Positions 46,795 to 56,618 are shown, counted from the stretch's first letter. The stretch is DNA of 64,000 nt from Tautonia plasticadhaerens (GCF_007752535.1 NZ_CP036426.1:124001-188000), one strand, 5' to 3'. The notes: a model not told the origin generated them from the sequence alone. Program-made: numbers and translations.

Positions 46795-48932
46795 TCAGCC
46801 CACGATCACCAGCGACGGCGGGATGTAGCTCTCCGGCAGCCTGGTCGTCCCCCGATCGTCGGGCAGGATCGACGGGGGCTGATCGCCGGGGGTCGGGTCA
46901 TACATCCACATGATGATCTGGAGGGCCGTGCTCACCGTTCGGCCCGGGTAGAGCGAGCCGAAGAAGGCGGCCGAGGGGGTGGGGATCCAGTTCGAGGCGG
47001 CCACGCCCGGAGGCAACGACGGGCCGAACCAGAGCGTCAGCGAGCCGTCGGCGTTCAGGGCCAACTGGCCGGCCGAGCGCTGCTCGGACCCGAGTTGCGA
47101 GACCGGCTTCACCACCCCATACGCGACCGGGCCGGGGCTCGCCTCCTCCTGGAGGTCGACGATCGCCCCGGGCCCGCCCGAGTTCTGGATCGGGACATTC
47201 GCCGGGGAGAGATCGGGGATCCACTGGTTCGAGACCTGGATCGCGTAGGTCGTCTCCCCCGTGGCCGGGTCGACCGTCGCCACGGGCGCCCCGGCCACAT
47301 AATAGACCTCCCCGGGCTCGAGGCCGAGGGCCGTGGCCCCCTCCCCGAAGAGGACAGGGGTGCTGGCCGCCAGGGCACCCCACGAGGGGGGCCTCACGGT
47401 CAGGGTCTCGGTCGAGGGGTCGACGGAGACGATCGCCGTGTCGGCCTCGGAGTAGTGCGTGTTCCGCACGCTCGCCTGGCTGAGATACGTCGCGGCCACC
47501 TCCGAGGGGTCGGGCTGGTAGAGCGTGATCGACCAGAAGCCCCGCGGGTCGCCCCGGTCGTCCTCCACCAGCGGCGGGATGATCCCGACCGCCGGCAGCG
47601 CCCCGCCGGCCGTCTCGGGGGGGGGGGAAGGTGATCGAGTAGGTGTCGTCCCCGTCCAGGGACGATGCCCCCTGATCGGTCGAGATGCTCGGGTAGACGG
47701 CGTCGGCCGGCACATTCGCCGACCCGCCGTTGAGCACGATCGTCGACCGAAACGCGTAGCCGATCTCGTTATTCGGATAGGTGCCGATGATCGTGTTCAG
47801 GATGGTCCAGTCGTTCGTGCCCGCGCCCGCCGTCCGCCCCGCGATGAACCGGTTCAGCCCCTCCTGGCCCGCCTCGAACCCCTCCTGCAGGGCTTGCAGT
47901 TGCGCCGGGCCCCAGCTCCTCGGGACGCGGAAGCCGTTCGCGGTCAGGCCGATCGGCGCGAACGACCGGAGGACGCCCCGCTGGCCGGAGGAGGGGGCCA
48001 GGTAGTGGAGCTTCGCGCCGTACTGTGGGGACGTACCACGGCGGCAGTCGCCTCAGGGCCAACCCCGAGAGCCCCCCGAGCCGCGAGGGGATCGGGCTCT
48101 TCCTGACGGACCGGCCGAGCTGCTCGAAGAAGCGGACGGCCTCGGTCGGCGTGTCCTTGTAGGGCTCGGCGGCGGCCTCCTGCTCGGGCGTGGGGGTGGG
48201 GGTCGAATACGAGTCTGGGGAGACCGGCTGGTGGCCGTTCCGCCGGAACTCCGCCAGGCTGTTCAGGGCGAACTTCTGGACCAGGTTCGTCGTCGTGTTC
48301 GGCACGGAATCGGGCGCGGCTGGGTCGGCCAGGGTGTTCATCCCGACGCGGATCAGCATCCAGTTCAGGTTCGTGTCCGACGCCATCACCCGGTACCGAT
48401 ACCCCCCCAAGTCCACCTCCCGGAACCGGGCGAGCGGCGAGTCCGGCCCCACCAGCAGGTACGAGGTCGGCTCGTCCGACGGGGTGGTCCGCGTCCCGAT
48501 GCTGCCGATCGTGTTGAGGTCGTTGTCCAGGTAGTTGACCACGTAATACTGGTCGCGCGAGGCCGGCACGGTCAGGACCATCGCGGGGGTCCTGGTGAAG
48601 TCGAGGAACCCGTTGATGTAGAGGACCGAGGCGTCCCCCGCATTGGTGCCGGCGTTGTTCCAGGCCGCCGGGTCCGATCCGTAGGTGAACGCGCTGATCG
48701 GGGCGGCGATCGTCGTGTTATAGGTCGAGAATCTCAGGTTGAACTCGGGCGCGAGCCCCCAGACATACGCCTCCGCCGCGAGGGCCTTGATCGCCTCCGG
48801 GTCGGTCGCGGCCACCGGCGCCGCGTGCGAGGTCATCAGCGCCCGGCCCTCCAGCGGCTCCAGGCCGACCCTCGCCGGGCGACGGCCACGAGAGGCGTTC
48901 GGGCGGGTCCCGCTGCGGGTGAAGGGGTTCAT
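46795..48932 (-). pseudogene. DUF1254/DUF1214 exported protein gene with two frameshifts
   Basis: The gene encodes a DUF1254-DUF1214 protein of about 710 residues, with a planctomycete sorting motif LEPLEGRALMTS near residue 24. The coding reading is broken into three frames. Residues from ATG 48932 run to RRLPPWYVPT; continuation QYGAKLHYLAPS lies one base out of phase near 48026. The middle section ends TYSITFPPP, and the rest, ETAGGALPAVGIIPPLVEDD, is one base further out, at an 11-G homopolymer (47617-47627). Each break equals one extra base. The C-terminal DUF1214 ends VIVG at 46795. The breaks may be assembly or sequencing errors, particularly at the homopolymer, or a true recent pseudogene. 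Intact relatives in many planctomycetes are secreted proteins of unknown function. Confidence 0.85.
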
Positions 48933-49185
48933 GCGGGCGAGTCCATCGAGCGGGGCCGACGTGATGTGCGCGGGTCCATCCGGACCGGGCGGATGCGAGG
49001 GGCCGCCGGCTAATGAGACACTCCGGCGCGATCCCGCGGCGGCAACCACCGCGGCCACCCCCCTGGAGGATTTCGAGGAGCCCACGAGGTTCGGCCTTGC
49101 CCGCGCCGCCGCCCTTGACATAGGATTGCGAAGCGTGGCCGTGTTGGATCGTCTCCCTTCCCCGTTCGGGACAGCCCAGGACCCG

Positions 49186-49551
49186 ATGATCGGTCCCCTC
49201 GCGATGCTCTGGCTGGCCTTGCTCTGCCCGCCGACCGTGGTCGGCGAGGTCGGGGTCTCGCCGCCGGGCGTCGAGCCGGTGGTCTCATCGCCTGGCCTTG
49301 ATTTCGAACTCGCCTGGGAGCGTCCCGCCCGATCTCCCCGGGATGCCCGTCCCGCCGGCCATCCCTTCGAGCCGATCCCGGCGACCGAGTCGGAGACCGA
49401 GCAGGAGGAGTCCGGCGGCGAGGACGGGGAGGGCCTGGCGACGGCCTCGGCCGCCCCCGGCAATCCGGCCGACTCCTCCCCCCCCGCGATCCGACCGACC
49501 AGCTCCCCGCCGGGCCGTCCCAGGCGCCCGGTGACCCGCCTCCGCTGCTGA
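49186..49551 (+). CDS. possible small secreted protein
   Basis: This is a possible 121-aa protein from ATG 49186 with a signal-peptide-like start, MIGPLAMLWLALLCPPTVVG, followed by an acidic Pro/Ser-rich region ending TRLRC. No domain or relative was recognised, and the frame is one of several long open frames here. The N-terminal signal-like segment and its position between two divergent or parallel genes are the only evidence. Confidence 0.35.
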   Translation: MIGPLAMLWLALLCPPTVVGEVGVSPPGVEPVVSSPGLDFELAWERPARSPRDARPAGHPFEPIPATESETEQEESGGEDGEGLATASAAPGNPADSSPPAIRPTSSPPGRPRRPVTRLRC

Positions 49552-49832
49552 CGCGGCCTCCCCGCCCGATCGGGCCCTGACCCCGACGCGGCGGACGACC
49601 ACCCCCTCCTCTCCCCTCCTCGAGCGGGCCCGACGCCGGGCGTCGGTCGGGGTCGACCACTCCCGATCCGGGGCCGGCCCACCCCCGGCACGCCGTCGCT
49701 GACGGGCCACCGCGCCCGGCCGGGATCGGGGCCGCTCGGGCACGCCCCGCCGACGGCCCGTCCGCCGTCGTCTCGGTCGAGTCCTCCATCCATCCCAAGT
49801 CGTGGTCCCGGTCCGGGACAGGAGCGATCCGC

Positions 49833-51614
49833 ATGCGTTGCGCGAATCGGAGGGCAGGCCGCGTGGTCGGGGCCCTCATGCTGGTCGGTTTGGCCGGAGT
49901 CCTGGGCGGCGCATCGGCGGCCGGGGCCGACATCATCGGCACCGTCGAGTCGGTCGACCGGGAGACCAAGACGGTCGTGGTCGTCCAGGACGGCTCGGGC
50001 CGGAAGGTCGCGGTCAAGGTCACGCCGACGACGGCGATCGAGGTCCACGGCGAGCAGGGGATCGACCTGGAACACCTGGAGGAGGGGACCCACGTCGTCG
50101 TCCTCGACGACGTCGTGGCGGCGGCGATCCGGGTGGAGAACGAGGTGGTCGGCTCGATCCGGTCGGTCGACCCCGAGGGGGGGCTCCTCGTCATCGACGA
50201 GCCGGGGCAGTCCGGCCCGGTGAGCTTCCCCCTGTCCCCCGAGACCCTGCTGAGGCGCCTCTCCGGCGGGGAGGTCGAGGCGGAGGACCTCAGGCCGGGG
50301 ATGCCGGTGACGATCGTCCATTCGTCGGGGAGCCCGACCCGGATCACCGTCGAGGAGCCGCCTGCGGGCATGGTCGGCGAGTTCTGGGAGAACTTCCGGC
50401 ACAACCTGTTCAAGCCGCTGCTGCTGTTCTTCTACGCCGGGTTCCTGATCCCGCTGCTGGGCGTGAAGTTCGAATTCCCCTACGTGATCTACCAGGGGCT
50501 GACGATCTACCTGCTCATCGCCATCGGCTGGCATGGCGGCGAGGAGCTGGCGATGCTGGACGCCTCGTCGCTGGGGACGGCCGCGGGCTTCATGGGGGTC
50601 GGCTTCGTCACGAACCTCTTCATCGGCGTGCTGGCCTTCGGCATCCTGCGGGCGGCGACGAAGCTGAGGAGGATCGACGCGGCGACGGTGGCCGGCTACT
50701 ACGGCTCCGACTCGGCGGGGACGTTCGTCACCTGCCTCGGCGTGCTCGGCTCGCTGCACCTGGCCTACGCCCCGTACATGCCGGTGATGCTCGCGGTGAT
50801 GGAGATCCCCGGCTGCCTGGTCGCGCTGGTGCTCGTCTCCTCGCTCCGCAAGCGGGGGATGGACGGCGACGGCAACTGCCCCGACGAGCCCGGCTTCACC
50901 CCCGGCAACGGCAAGGCCTCGCACGACACCGCCTTCGAGATCCAGCACCAGCTGGACCTCGCGGACGAGGAGAAGATGGCCCTGGAGCGCGGCTACCACG
51001 AGCACGAGCAGCAGGAAGAAGAGCACCGGCTCGCCCGGGGCCACGCCCCCGGGCGACCCGCCCCGGGCAAGCCCCCGGCGCTGCTGAGCAAGGAGCTGTT
51101 GCATGAGGTCTTCTTCAACCCGGGCATCTACCTGCTTTTCGCCGGCATCCTGATCGGCTTCATCAGCCGCATGCAGGGGCCGGACGTGACCAACCCCGAC
51201 GACCGCGTCTTCCTCGACCTGTTCCCCGGCCTGCTCTGCCTGTTCCTGCTGGAGATGGGCATGACGGCGTCCAGGAAGCTGAAGGACCTGAAGGTCGCCG
51301 GGCCGGCGTTCATCGCCTTCGGGCTGATCGCGCCGAACGTCTTCGCGACGATCGGCATCTCGGTGGCCCACGCCTATTCGATGGCCCTGGGGCAGCCGTT
51401 CGACATCGGCACCTACGCCCTGTTCGCCGTGCTCTGCGGCGCCGCCTCGTACATCGCCGTGCCGGCGGTGCAGCGGCTGGCGATCCCGGAGGCGAGCCCG
51501 ACGCTCCCGCTGGCCGCCTCGCTGGGCCTGACTTTCAGCTACAACGTGACGATCGGCATCCCGGTCTACATCGAGATCGCCAAGCTGATCACCCGGATGC
51601 TGCCGGTCGGCTGA
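49833..51614 (+). CDS. SbtA-type bicarbonate transporter with N-terminal periplasmic domain
   Basis: This 593-aa protein joins two parts. Residues 1-32 are a signal peptide; about 34-95 and 101-172 are two similar small beta-barrel repeats (GTVESVDRETKTVVVV..., GSIRSVDPEGGLLVID...), DUF5666-like. From about residue 183 the Sbt (DUF897) transporter follows in two five-helix halves (about 188-340 and 423-593), with motifs NFRHNLFKPLLLFFYAGFLIPLL, LFAGILIGFIS and SYNVTIGIPVYIEIA. A hydrophilic His/Glu-rich loop (about 341-422) joins them. SbtA proteins import bicarbonate with sodium; the substrate here is inferred. As SbtA has its N-terminus outside, a signal peptide plus periplasmic domain fits. 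Start ATG 49833 follows ACAGGAGCG. Confidence 0.85.
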   Translation: MRCANRRAGRVVGALMLVGLAGVLGGASAAGADIIGTVESVDRETKTVVVVQDGSGRKVAVKVTPTTAIEVHGEQGIDLEHLEEGTHVVVLDDVVAAAIRVENEVVGSIRSVDPEGGLLVIDEPGQSGPVSFPLSPETLLRRLSGGEVEAEDLRPGMPVTIVHSSGSPTRITVEEPPAGMVGEFWENFRHNLFKPLLLFFYAGFLIPLLGVKFEFPYVIYQGLTIYLLIAIGWHGGEELAMLDASSLGTAAGFMGVGFVTNLFIGVLAFGILRAATKLRRIDAATVAGYYGSDSAGTFVTCLGVLGSLHLAYAPYMPVMLAVMEIPGCLVALVLVSSLRKRGMDGDGNCPDEPGFTPGNGKASHDTAFEIQHQLDLADEEKMALERGYHEHEQQEEEHRLARGHAPGRPAPGKPPALLSKELLHEVFFNPGIYLLFAGILIGFISRMQGPDVTNPDDRVFLDLFPGLLCLFLLEMGMTASRKLKDLKVAGPAFIAFGLIAPNVFATIGISVAHAYSMALGQPFDIGTYALFAVLCGAASYIAVPAVQRLAIPEASPTLPLAASLGLTFSYNVTIGIPVYIEIAKLITRMLPVG

Positions 51615-51660
51615 TCCGGCATCCGGCATCGACCCGCCCGCCGACCGGCCCGCGCCGGCC

Positions 51661-51751
51661 GGCCCCCGACCTCGCGGAGGCCGGGGCGTGCCCCGATCCG
51701 TACCCGGTCCGGCCCGGCGTCCGGTCGGCCGCCCCGGCCCCGCGAGTCCCG
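51661..51751. repeat. 91-bp direct repeat, copy 1
   Basis: This segment is identical, base for base by my reading, to 51803-51893. It begins ggcccccgacctcgcggagg and ends cgcgagtcccg, and contains short inverted stretches such as ccggggc/gccccgg. Start-to-start distance is 142 bp, so this is a partial duplication with a 51-bp spacer. Confidence 0.85.
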
Positions 51752-51802
51752 ACCGATCCCCCCGTCCACGCCGTCCGGCCCGCGCCATCCGCCGGGCCGG
51801 GC

Positions 51803-51893
51803 GGCCCCCGACCTCGCGGAGGCCGGGGCGTGCCCCGATCCGTACCCGGTCCGGCCCGGCGTCCGGTCGGCCGCCCCGGCCCCGCGAGTCCCG
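51803..51893. repeat. 91-bp direct repeat, copy 2
   Basis: This is the second copy of the repeat at 51661-51751. The sequence after each copy differs (gaccgatcc after the first, tcccgagcc after the second), and the sequence before each is only partly alike, so the unit edges are sharp. Confidence 0.85.
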
Positions 51894-52050
51894 TCCCGAG
51901 CCGGGACGCCGAGCGGTCCGGGGAATCGGCCCGGTCTGACGGAATGACCGAAGGATTCGGCCGGGTTTGCCGATTGTAAGGCCTGGGGTGGCGTGAGGCG
52001 TCGCTCCGAGAGCCGGGCCGGACACTCGCGCTCAAGGATGAGGACGATCG

Positions 52051-53757
52051 ATGACCCCTCGAATCGGAGGCGGGGCCGCACTCCGCCTGGCGATCCTCGC
52101 GGCGACGCTCTGCGGGATCGCGGTCGACCGGTGCCGGGCGCAGACGCCCCCGGTCCCCTCGACGGCCCCCGGGCTGCCGCCGGCCTTGCCGTCGGCCCCG
52201 GCCGAGGCGCCCTCGACCGCCGAGCTGCAGGGCCAGATCGCCGAGCTCCAGGAGATGTTCCGGGCGAGCCTGGAACGGCAGGAGCAGCTCGAACGGCGGC
52301 TGATCGAGCTGCAGGGCGGCGCGGGATCGGCCCCGGTCGCCCCCGGGCCGGGGATGGTCCCGTCCGCGTCGGGCGCGAGGTCGCCGGCCGACGTGCTGGA
52401 TTCGTCGGGGCCGCTGGTCGGCCCCGGGTCCCCCGAGGACTCCGCCGGACGGGGCCTGTCGCTGGTGCCCGCCGGCTCCGGGGGACGGGGCCCGACGGCC
52501 CCCACGGCCCCCGCCGTGCAGATGCCGGCCGGGGCCCCGGACCTGGCCACCGAGGTGAAGTTCGGGCCCGGGTTCCAGATCAGCACCGAGGATGAAGAGT
52601 TCGTCATCCAGTTCCACAACCTCACCCAGGTCGACGGCCGCTTCTACCTGGAGGGCGGCCAGCGGACCACCCGGGACACCTTCGGCCTGCCCCGGGAGTG
52701 GTTCATCTTCAACGGCCAGCTCACCAGGCCGTTCGAGTACTACGTCGCCATCAATCAGGGCTTCAACAACCTCAACCTGCTCGACGCGTTCCTGAACGTC
52801 CACTACGACGACCGGCTCCAGTTCAAGGTCGGCCGCTACAAGACCCCCTACACCTACGAGTTCTACAGCCTGCCGATCAACGGCCTGATCACCCCCGAGC
52901 GGTCGCAGTTCTTCAACAACTTCGCCCTGAACCGGGACGTCGGCCTGATGGCCTGGGGTAACTTCTTCGAGAAGCGGCTCGACTACGCCGTGGGCATCTT
53001 CAACGGCAGCCCCAACGGCTTCCTCGACTTCGACGACGACAAGAACGTGCTGGCCTACGTCAACGCCCGGCCGTTCGCCTTCCTCGACCTGCCGGCCCTG
53101 CAATACTTCAACGTCGGCGGCTCGGTGGACGCCGGCCACGAGCTGCAGCCCCGGATCCCGCCGATCCTCCGGCTTAACGTGCCGACGACGGCCGACGCGG
53201 CCATCGGCGTCCCCTTCCTGGCCTTCCGGGACGGCGTGCTGGAGTCGGGCAACGAGGCGCTCTGGTCGCTGCACATGGCCTGGTACTACCGGCAGCTCTC
53301 GCTGATCGGCGAGTGGCAGAGCGGCTACGAGAGCTACGCCTTCCGGGACACCCCCCAGCAGCGGACCCGCAACGTCACCCAGAGCTTCTACGTCTGGACG
53401 GGCTACTTCCTGACCGGTGAGGAGGTCTCGGGCCGGGGGATGGTCAAGCCGCTCCGGCCCTTCGACGTCCGCCGGGGCAAGTGGGGGCCCGGGGCGATCG
53501 AGCTGGCCTTCCGGTACAACTACCTCGACGTCGGCGACAACGTCTTCGACGGCGGCTTCGCCGACCCGAGGCTCTGGACCGACCGAGTGCAGTCGATCGA
53601 CCTCGGCGTCAACTGGTACCTCTCCCAGTACGTCAAGTTCTTCGCCGGGTGGCAGCACAACGAGTTCGGCAGCCCGGTCCTGTTCCGGACCACGCCGACC
53701 GAGCAGTTCCAGCTGACCGACGACCTCTTCTGGTTCCGATTCCAGATCTACTTCTGA
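52051..53757 (+). CDS. OprO/OprP-family porin
   Basis: This is a 568-aa outer-membrane beta-barrel related to phosphate-selective porins O and P. It has a signal peptide (residues 1-30, AILAATLCGIAVDRCRAQ) and a coiled-coil segment at about 55-92 (LQGQIAELQEMFRASLERQEQLERRL), followed by a Pro/Gly/Ser-rich linker. The barrel starts around residue 165 (FQISTEDEEFVIQFHNLTQVDGRFY) and ends with the aromatic terminus DLFWFRFQIYF, the usual outer-membrane insertion signal. The barrel has several typical strands, FKVGRYKTPYTYEFY and AWYYRQLSLIGEWQSG. Located 436 bp downstream of the Sbt-like gene, it may supply anions to it. Anion preference is inferred from the family. Confidence 0.88.
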   Translation: MTPRIGGGAALRLAILAATLCGIAVDRCRAQTPPVPSTAPGLPPALPSAPAEAPSTAELQGQIAELQEMFRASLERQEQLERRLIELQGGAGSAPVAPGPGMVPSASGARSPADVLDSSGPLVGPGSPEDSAGRGLSLVPAGSGGRGPTAPTAPAVQMPAGAPDLATEVKFGPGFQISTEDEEFVIQFHNLTQVDGRFYLEGGQRTTRDTFGLPREWFIFNGQLTRPFEYYVAINQGFNNLNLLDAFLNVHYDDRLQFKVGRYKTPYTYEFYSLPINGLITPERSQFFNNFALNRDVGLMAWGNFFEKRLDYAVGIFNGSPNGFLDFDDDKNVLAYVNARPFAFLDLPALQYFNVGGSVDAGHELQPRIPPILRLNVPTTADAAIGVPFLAFRDGVLESGNEALWSLHMAWYYRQLSLIGEWQSGYESYAFRDTPQQRTRNVTQSFYVWTGYFLTGEEVSGRGMVKPLRPFDVRRGKWGPGAIELAFRYNYLDVGDNVFDGGFADPRLWTDRVQSIDLGVNWYLSQYVKFFAGWQHNEFGSPVLFRTTPTEQFQLTDDLFWFRFQIYF

Positions 53758-56618
53758 TCGGGCCCGGTCGCCCCGGCCCCGGCCGGGGCGGCCTCGGCGT
53801 CGGTATCCGGATCGGGGGCGGCCTCAGCCTCGGGGGCGGCCTCAGCCTCGGGGGCGGCCTCGGCCGCCCCCGATCCGTTGCCGGCGGCGGCCAGGGCCTG
53901 CTCCCGCTTCGCCTCGATGGCGTCGGGGTCCTCGGGCTCCAGCTCCAGGGCGACGGCGTATTCCTCGGCGGCCTCGGCGGGGCGGCCGAGGCCGAGCAGG
54001 GCGTCGCCCAGGGCGACGTGGGGGGCGGGGTCGTTGACGTCGATGTGCAGGCATTCGCCTGCCCATCGGGCGGCCTGCTCGAACTCCTCGCGGGCGAGGT
54101 GGCGGTCGGCCAGGACCTTGCGGACGGAGAGGTCGTCCGAGTCGTTCTCGGCCAGCCGGGAGAGGTCTTCGAGGAAGGCGGCCTCGTCGCCGAGGCGGAG
54201 GTGGACCCGGGCCAGGCCGGCGAGCCACTTGGAGTTGAGCGGGTCGTCCCGGCGGGCCAGCTCGTAGAGCCGGGCAGCCTCGTCGAGGTCCCCTTCCTTC
54301 ATCGTCAGCTCGGCGAGCAGGTCGACGACGCGCTCGTTGGGCCGCTCGTCGTCCAGCGCGGGCCGGAGCAGGTCGAGCGCCGCCGCCTCGTCGCCGATGA
54401 GCATCATGACGCGGGCCATGACGTAGGAGGCGAGCGGCTGGTGGGGCTCCGCCTCCAGGGCCTGCTCGGCATAGGGGCGGGCGCTCTTGTAATCGCGACG
54501 GGCGAAGTACTCGTAGGCGACCTTCGCGTTCAGCTCGGCGTCGTCGGGGGCCTTGCGGGCGTCGAGCAGCAGCCGGGAGAAGGAGACGGGCTCCTCGTCC
54601 TCGACCCGGGTCCGGATGGTGGAGACGACCTCGTCGAGGAAGCCGAGGTAGCCCTCCTCGAACTCCTCGACGGGGAGGTCGAAGGTCTGCTCGACGGCGT
54701 CCTTCGTGGTCAGGCCCCGGCGGTAGGCGTCGAGCAGCCGGGCGAGGGAGTCCTCGCCGAATTCCTTGACCATGTACTGGGCGTAGAGCTGCGCCTGGCA
54801 GTAGGCGAGCTGCCGTTCGTCGGGCTCCTTGGGGCGGATGAAGCCGAGGTTGATCGTCTCCAGGTCCAGCAGGCGGCGCTCGGGGACGCGCTCGACCAGC
54901 AGGTTGTTCCAGGGCTGGGGCCGGGGGCCCCCCTCGCTCTCGACGGCGAGGGCCTCGGTGTACCAGTGGGGGATGTTGAAATTCGTCTGCTGCAACGTGA
55001 TGACGTGGGCGACCTCGTGCGTGAGCACCCGGGCCCAGTTGAACGCCTTCCGGGTGGCGGCCGGGCTGGCCAGGGCGACGACCTTGCCGGTGCAGGCGCC
55101 GACGGTGGGGATGAACGGCAGGGCCGTGGTCCGGCCGCTGAACTTCTCGTGGTCCTTCATGATCTGGATCGAGGTCTTGCCCGGCGGCTCGTAGCCGAAG
55201 CGCTCGACCAGCTCGGGATGGACGGATTCCAGGTAGTCGGCCATGTAGCGGCCGAGGAGCCGGTCCTGGGTCGGGTCGACGAGCACGATGTAGTGGTCGG
55301 TCTCGATGGCTTCATACGTCGCCATGTGGTCGAGGACCTTCATCATGTTGTCGGCGCGGACGTTGAAGGGGTCGGCGGCAAAGGCCTGGTCGAAGAGGGC
55401 GCGGGCCTCGGGCTCGCGGCCGATCTGCATGTAGAGCATCCCCAGGCCGACCTTGGGGCCGGCGGCCTCGGGGTCGGCGGCGATGGCCTGGAGGAAGGCC
55501 CGCTCGGCGGGGTGGTACTTGCGGCGGTCGGCGAGGCGGTCGCCGAGGGACTCGTAGAAGGAGGAGGGGCGGGGGTTGTCCCGGAGGGCGGCCGCCTCGG
55601 CGGAGGCGGCGCCGAGGGGCTGGACGAGCAGGGTCCGGGCGGCGGCGAGCCGGGAGAGGGCGTCGGGGTCCCGGGGGCCCTGCTCGACGGCCTTCGTCGC
55701 CGCGTCGAGGGCGTCCTCGAAGCGTTCGTCGGAGATGTTCAGGTCGGCGAGCAGGACGAGGGCGGGGGTGTACGCCGGGTTGACCTCCAGGGCGGTCTCG
55801 GCCTTCTCCCGGCCGTCGTTGAGGGCGTAGTTCTCCAGGTCGATCCGGCCGAGGGTGACGAGGACCTCGGCGGCGGAGGGGTTGATCAGCAGGGCCCGGT
55901 TGAGCTCCCTCCTGGCGTTGCCCTCCTGGTAGCCGTCGAAGAAGAGCTCGCCCTGGAGCCAGGCGGCCTGCCAGCACCGGGGGTCGACGCGGATGGCGCC
56001 TTCATACAACTCGTTGATCACGTCGTTGAGCGATTGCGCCAGCTCCTCGCCCCGGGCGGTGGCGCGGTAGTAGCGCTGGGCGGCCTGGCCGATGAGGCAG
56101 AGGGCGTCGGGGTCCCGGCGGGCCTCCTTGTCCCGGGCGTTGAAGTCGCCGATGAACCAGCGGTAGGCCTCGACGGCCTCGGCCTTCTCGCCCCGGGCCT
56201 CGTGCAGCAGGGCGACGACCCATCGGGCGCGTCGGCAGAGGTCGTCGACTTCGAGGGCCTGGGAGGCGAGCTGCTCGGCCTGCCCCCACTCGCCCCGGGA
56301 GAACCGGAGGTCGGCGAGCAGGCCGAGGACCTCGGCGTCGGGGTCGGCGTCCCCTGCCCCGCTCGCCTCCTCCAGCGTCTGGACGGCTTCCTCGACCCGG
56401 CCCATGCTGCGGAGGCATTCCGCGGTGGCGACGGCGACCCGGGCGGCCTCGGCCGGGTCGGCGGGCTCGATGGATTGGAGCTGTTCGAGGGCCGTGGCGT
56501 ATCGGCCGGTCTGCCAGTCCCGCCGGGCGTCTTCGAGCGCGTCGGCGAGTGCCGGGGCCCCGGTCGACGCGAACACGCCCCCGACCCCGATGAGGAAGCC
56601 GATGGTCCTCAGCCGCAT
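53748..56618 (-). CDS. TPR protein with embedded zinc metallopeptidase domain
   Basis: This is a 956-aa exported protein, starting at ATG 56618 with a signal peptide (LRTIGFLIGVGGVFASTGAPALA). TPR-type repeats cover about residues 25-430 and again about 690-930. Between them is a peptidase MA/gluzincin-like domain: LTHEVAHVITL with His534, Glu535 and His538, and the third ligand Glu555 in HWYTEALAVESE. A low-complexity Ala/Pro/Glu tail with a repeated AAPEAE unit ends the protein. The last codons overlap the end of the convergent porin gene by 10 bp. The gene lies downstream of DUF58 on the same strand and may work in envelope protein processing. Confidence 0.88.
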   Translation of the reverse strand: MRLRTIGFLIGVGGVFASTGAPALADALEDARRDWQTGRYATALEQLQSIEPADPAEAARVAVATAECLRSMGRVEEAVQTLEEASGAGDADPDAEVLGLLADLRFSRGEWGQAEQLASQALEVDDLCRRARWVVALLHEARGEKAEAVEAYRWFIGDFNARDKEARRDPDALCLIGQAAQRYYRATARGEELAQSLNDVINELYEGAIRVDPRCWQAAWLQGELFFDGYQEGNARRELNRALLINPSAAEVLVTLGRIDLENYALNDGREKAETALEVNPAYTPALVLLADLNISDERFEDALDAATKAVEQGPRDPDALSRLAAARTLLVQPLGAASAEAAALRDNPRPSSFYESLGDRLADRRKYHPAERAFLQAIAADPEAAGPKVGLGMLYMQIGREPEARALFDQAFAADPFNVRADNMMKVLDHMATYEAIETDHYIVLVDPTQDRLLGRYMADYLESVHPELVERFGYEPPGKTSIQIMKDHEKFSGRTTALPFIPTVGACTGKVVALASPAATRKAFNWARVLTHEVAHVITLQQTNFNIPHWYTEALAVESEGGPRPQPWNNLLVERVPERRLLDLETINLGFIRPKEPDERQLAYCQAQLYAQYMVKEFGEDSLARLLDAYRRGLTTKDAVEQTFDLPVEEFEEGYLGFLDEVVSTIRTRVEDEEPVSFSRLLLDARKAPDDAELNAKVAYEYFARRDYKSARPYAEQALEAEPHQPLASYVMARVMMLIGDEAAALDLLRPALDDERPNERVVDLLAELTMKEGDLDEAARLYELARRDDPLNSKWLAGLARVHLRLGDEAAFLEDLSRLAENDSDDLSVRKVLADRHLAREEFEQAARWAGECLHIDVNDPAPHVALGDALLGLGRPAEAAEEYAVALELEPEDPDAIEAKREQALAAAGNGSGAAEAAPEAEAAPEAEAAPDPDTDAEAAPAGAGATGPDQK

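Larger units (their letters stand above)
51615..52050. other. intergenic region with 91-bp direct repeats
   Basis: This 436-bp gap between the transporter and porin genes holds two perfect 91-bp direct repeats, described separately, and ends in a less GC-rich stretch (51930-52050) where the porin promoter is likely. No gene was recognised. Confidence 0.5.

Noticed and set aside
48933-52025. Upstream extension of the DUF1254 frame (minus strand) to 52025
   Set aside because: It would run antisense through the Sbt transporter and repeat region. The LEPR-type N-terminus fixes the start at 48932.
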